42,139 bases of DNA from Acidiferrobacteraceae bacterium (GTDB taxonomy: Bacteria; Pseudomonadota; Gammaproteobacteria; Arenicellales; UBA868). A program made the translations under genes and the position numbers. Shown piece after piece: positions 41,238 through 42,139 of this stretch. The stretch is from contig PBOB01000082.1 of assembly GCA_002724185.1 (NCBI GenBank), forward strand, positions 1 through 42,139, written 5' to 3'. Under the pieces are notes generated by a model that saw only the letters and a program-made list of their open reading frames with translations, searched no databases and was not told the DNA's origin. Numbering within the stretch: the first letter of the stretch is position 1; each line of letters starts with the position of its first letter.

Positions 41238-42139
41238 ATGTCTATTGAAAAAACAACCCGGATCGCAGTCGATATAGGCGGAACTTTTGTTGATGCGGTC
41301 GAGCTAAATGTTGACTCTGGGATATTTAGATTACGTAAGTCTTCAACCACTCCGAAAGAGCCATGGCTCGGTGTTATGAATGCTATACGTGCAATCGATA
41401 CAGATCTAGCTGAGATAGATACGCTCATTCATGGTACGACACTCGGATTGAATTCCTTGCTTGAAAGGAAAGGCGGCAAGACCGGAATTATCACTAACGA
41501 TGGATTTAGGGATGTCTTTCTCATTGGCCGGGCCAATGTGCCAGATGCAGATATGTACAACTTTCAGTATTCTCGACCGGAGCCGCTCGTACCGAGACAC
41601 CGAATCATGGGCGTTGGTTGCAGGCGGAATTACAAAGGGGAGATCCAAATATCTCTGAGCGAAGATGATGTAAGAAAAGCAGCTACGCAGCTGGTGGAAG
41701 ATTTTCAGGTAACGGCAATTGCTGTTTGTTTTCTGTACTCCTATGTTAATCCAGAAGATGAACGTCAATCTGCAGATATCATTAAAGAGATGTACCCGGA
41801 GATCGTTGTTTCTATTTCAAGCGATATTGCTAGAGAGCACAGAGAATATGAGCGGACAAGCACGACGGTGTTGGATGCTTATATCAGACCTGTTTTTAGC
41901 CGATATATGGAGCATCTCGAAAAAGATCTCACTGAAGATCATTTTTCTGGGCGATTTCTAGTCATGCGATCCGGTGGAGGTGCAATGGCAGCAGCAGCAG
42001 CCAAGTCCTCGCCAACTCATACGGTAATGTCTGGTCCCGCAGGCGGAATTGCTGGTGCTGAGTTTATCTCTGAGATTTTGGGTCTTGAAGATACAATCAC
42101 TTTTGATGTTGGTGGAACATCATTGGATGTTTGTAAAAT
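41238..42139 (+). CDS. hydantoinase/oxoprolinase family subunit A (HyuA), N-terminal part
   Basis: The frame is open from ATG 41238 to the window end (about 300 residues visible). Typical HyuA features: VDIGGTFVDA near 11-20 as the ATP/phosphate loop, HGTTLGLNSLLERKGGKTGIIT near 70-91, SGPAGGIAGAE and the FDVGGTSLDVC box. Length to the end is normal for the first half of the about 690-residue family. It hydrolyses hydantoins, oxoproline or related cyclic amides, usually with a HyuB partner that should lie downstream. No ribosome site precedes ATG; it may be leaderless. It is 73 bases after the importer ATPase. Confidence 0.9.
   Translation, partial: MSIEKTTRIAVDIGGTFVDAVELNVDSGIFRLRKSSTTPKEPWLGVMNAIRAIDTDLAEIDTLIHGTTLGLNSLLERKGGKTGIITNDGFRDVFLIGRANVPDADMYNFQYSRPEPLVPRHRIMGVGCRRNYKGEIQISLSEDDVRKAATQLVEDFQVTAIAVCFLYSYVNPEDERQSADIIKEMYPEIVVSISSDIAREHREYERTSTTVLDAYIRPVFSRYMEHLEKDLTEDHFSGRFLVMRSGGGAMAAAAAKSSPTHTVMSGPAGGIAGAEFISEILGLEDTITFDVGGTSLDVCK

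Noticed and set aside
41406-41768. 120-codon minus-strand frame at the right end
   Set aside because: It is antisense to the open HyuA frame, which has strong family motifs.
1-42139. Transposons, phage, CRISPR or tRNA genes
   Set aside because: None seen: no transposase or integrase motifs, no regularly spaced repeats, and no cloverleaf noticed by eye. A tRNAscan or ISfinder run would settle this.

Overview
This 42 kb window is chromosomal DNA of moderate, slightly AT-leaning composition. It most likely comes from a free-living aerobic proteobacterium, and a marine gammaproteobacterium would fit best. The reasons are twin-arginine export signals, a SixA phosphatase, a PchB-like chorismate mutase, a spore-photolyase-like radical SAM protein paired with a nucleosidase-like protein, an isoquinoline-1-oxidoreductase-type molybdoenzyme, and a PiT/PhoU-like phosphate pair. 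The taxonomic call is inferred from gene content only. I see no rRNA, tRNA, CRISPR array, transposase or phage gene.

Layout. (1) 1-5482, plus strand: the tail of a DUF917 protein, a DMT exporter, an M20 carbamoylase-type amidohydrolase, a carboxymuconolactone-decarboxylase-like protein, a split thiamine-diphosphate decarboxylase resembling sulfopyruvate decarboxylase alpha/beta, and an amidase-signature enzyme. (2) 5519-9942, minus strand: glycosyltransferase, nucleosidase-like protein, spore-photolyase-like radical SAM protein, SDR, SixA and PchB-like mutase, in that transcription order. (3) 10139-13173, plus strand: a Rieske oxygenase alpha subunit between two DMT transporters. (4) 13203-15798, minus strand: PyrD-type and PyrK-type subunits followed by an enoyl-CoA hydratase. 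(5) 15950-17107, plus strand: a creatinase-like M24 protein without the metal ligands. (6) 17093-24788, minus strand: a probable ten-gene operon around a Tat-exported molybdenum hydroxylase (IorA/IorB type), with a polytopic membrane partner, a flavin reductase, a YbjQ protein, and the cofactor-maturation genes xdhC and mocA-like.

(7) 24843-28446, plus strand: a second carbamoylase-type amidohydrolase, a guanidine-modifying-family enzyme and an ArgE/DapE-type hydrolase, closed by a terminator whose loop holds the last stop codon. (8) 28480-31754: a small membrane protein and an ArsC-type reductase (minus), then PiT phosphate transporter and PhoU-like regulator (plus). (9) 31916-35553: SDR, TIGR04076 protein and aldo/keto reductase (plus), then an M14 carboxypeptidase-like protein (minus). 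(10) 35662-42139, plus strand: a complete peptide-type ABC importer with a fused double ATPase, then the start of a HyuA hydantoinase/oxoprolinase subunit that runs off the window.

Taken together this is a catabolic accessory region aimed at nitrogen compounds: cyclic or N-acylated amides, carbamoyl and guanidino compounds, and possibly N-heterocycles. It has an importer, several C-N hydrolases, oxidative ring-attacking enzymes and DMT exporters. Individual families are recognised with good confidence. Substrates are not determined by the sequence, and the pathway proposals below are inference.
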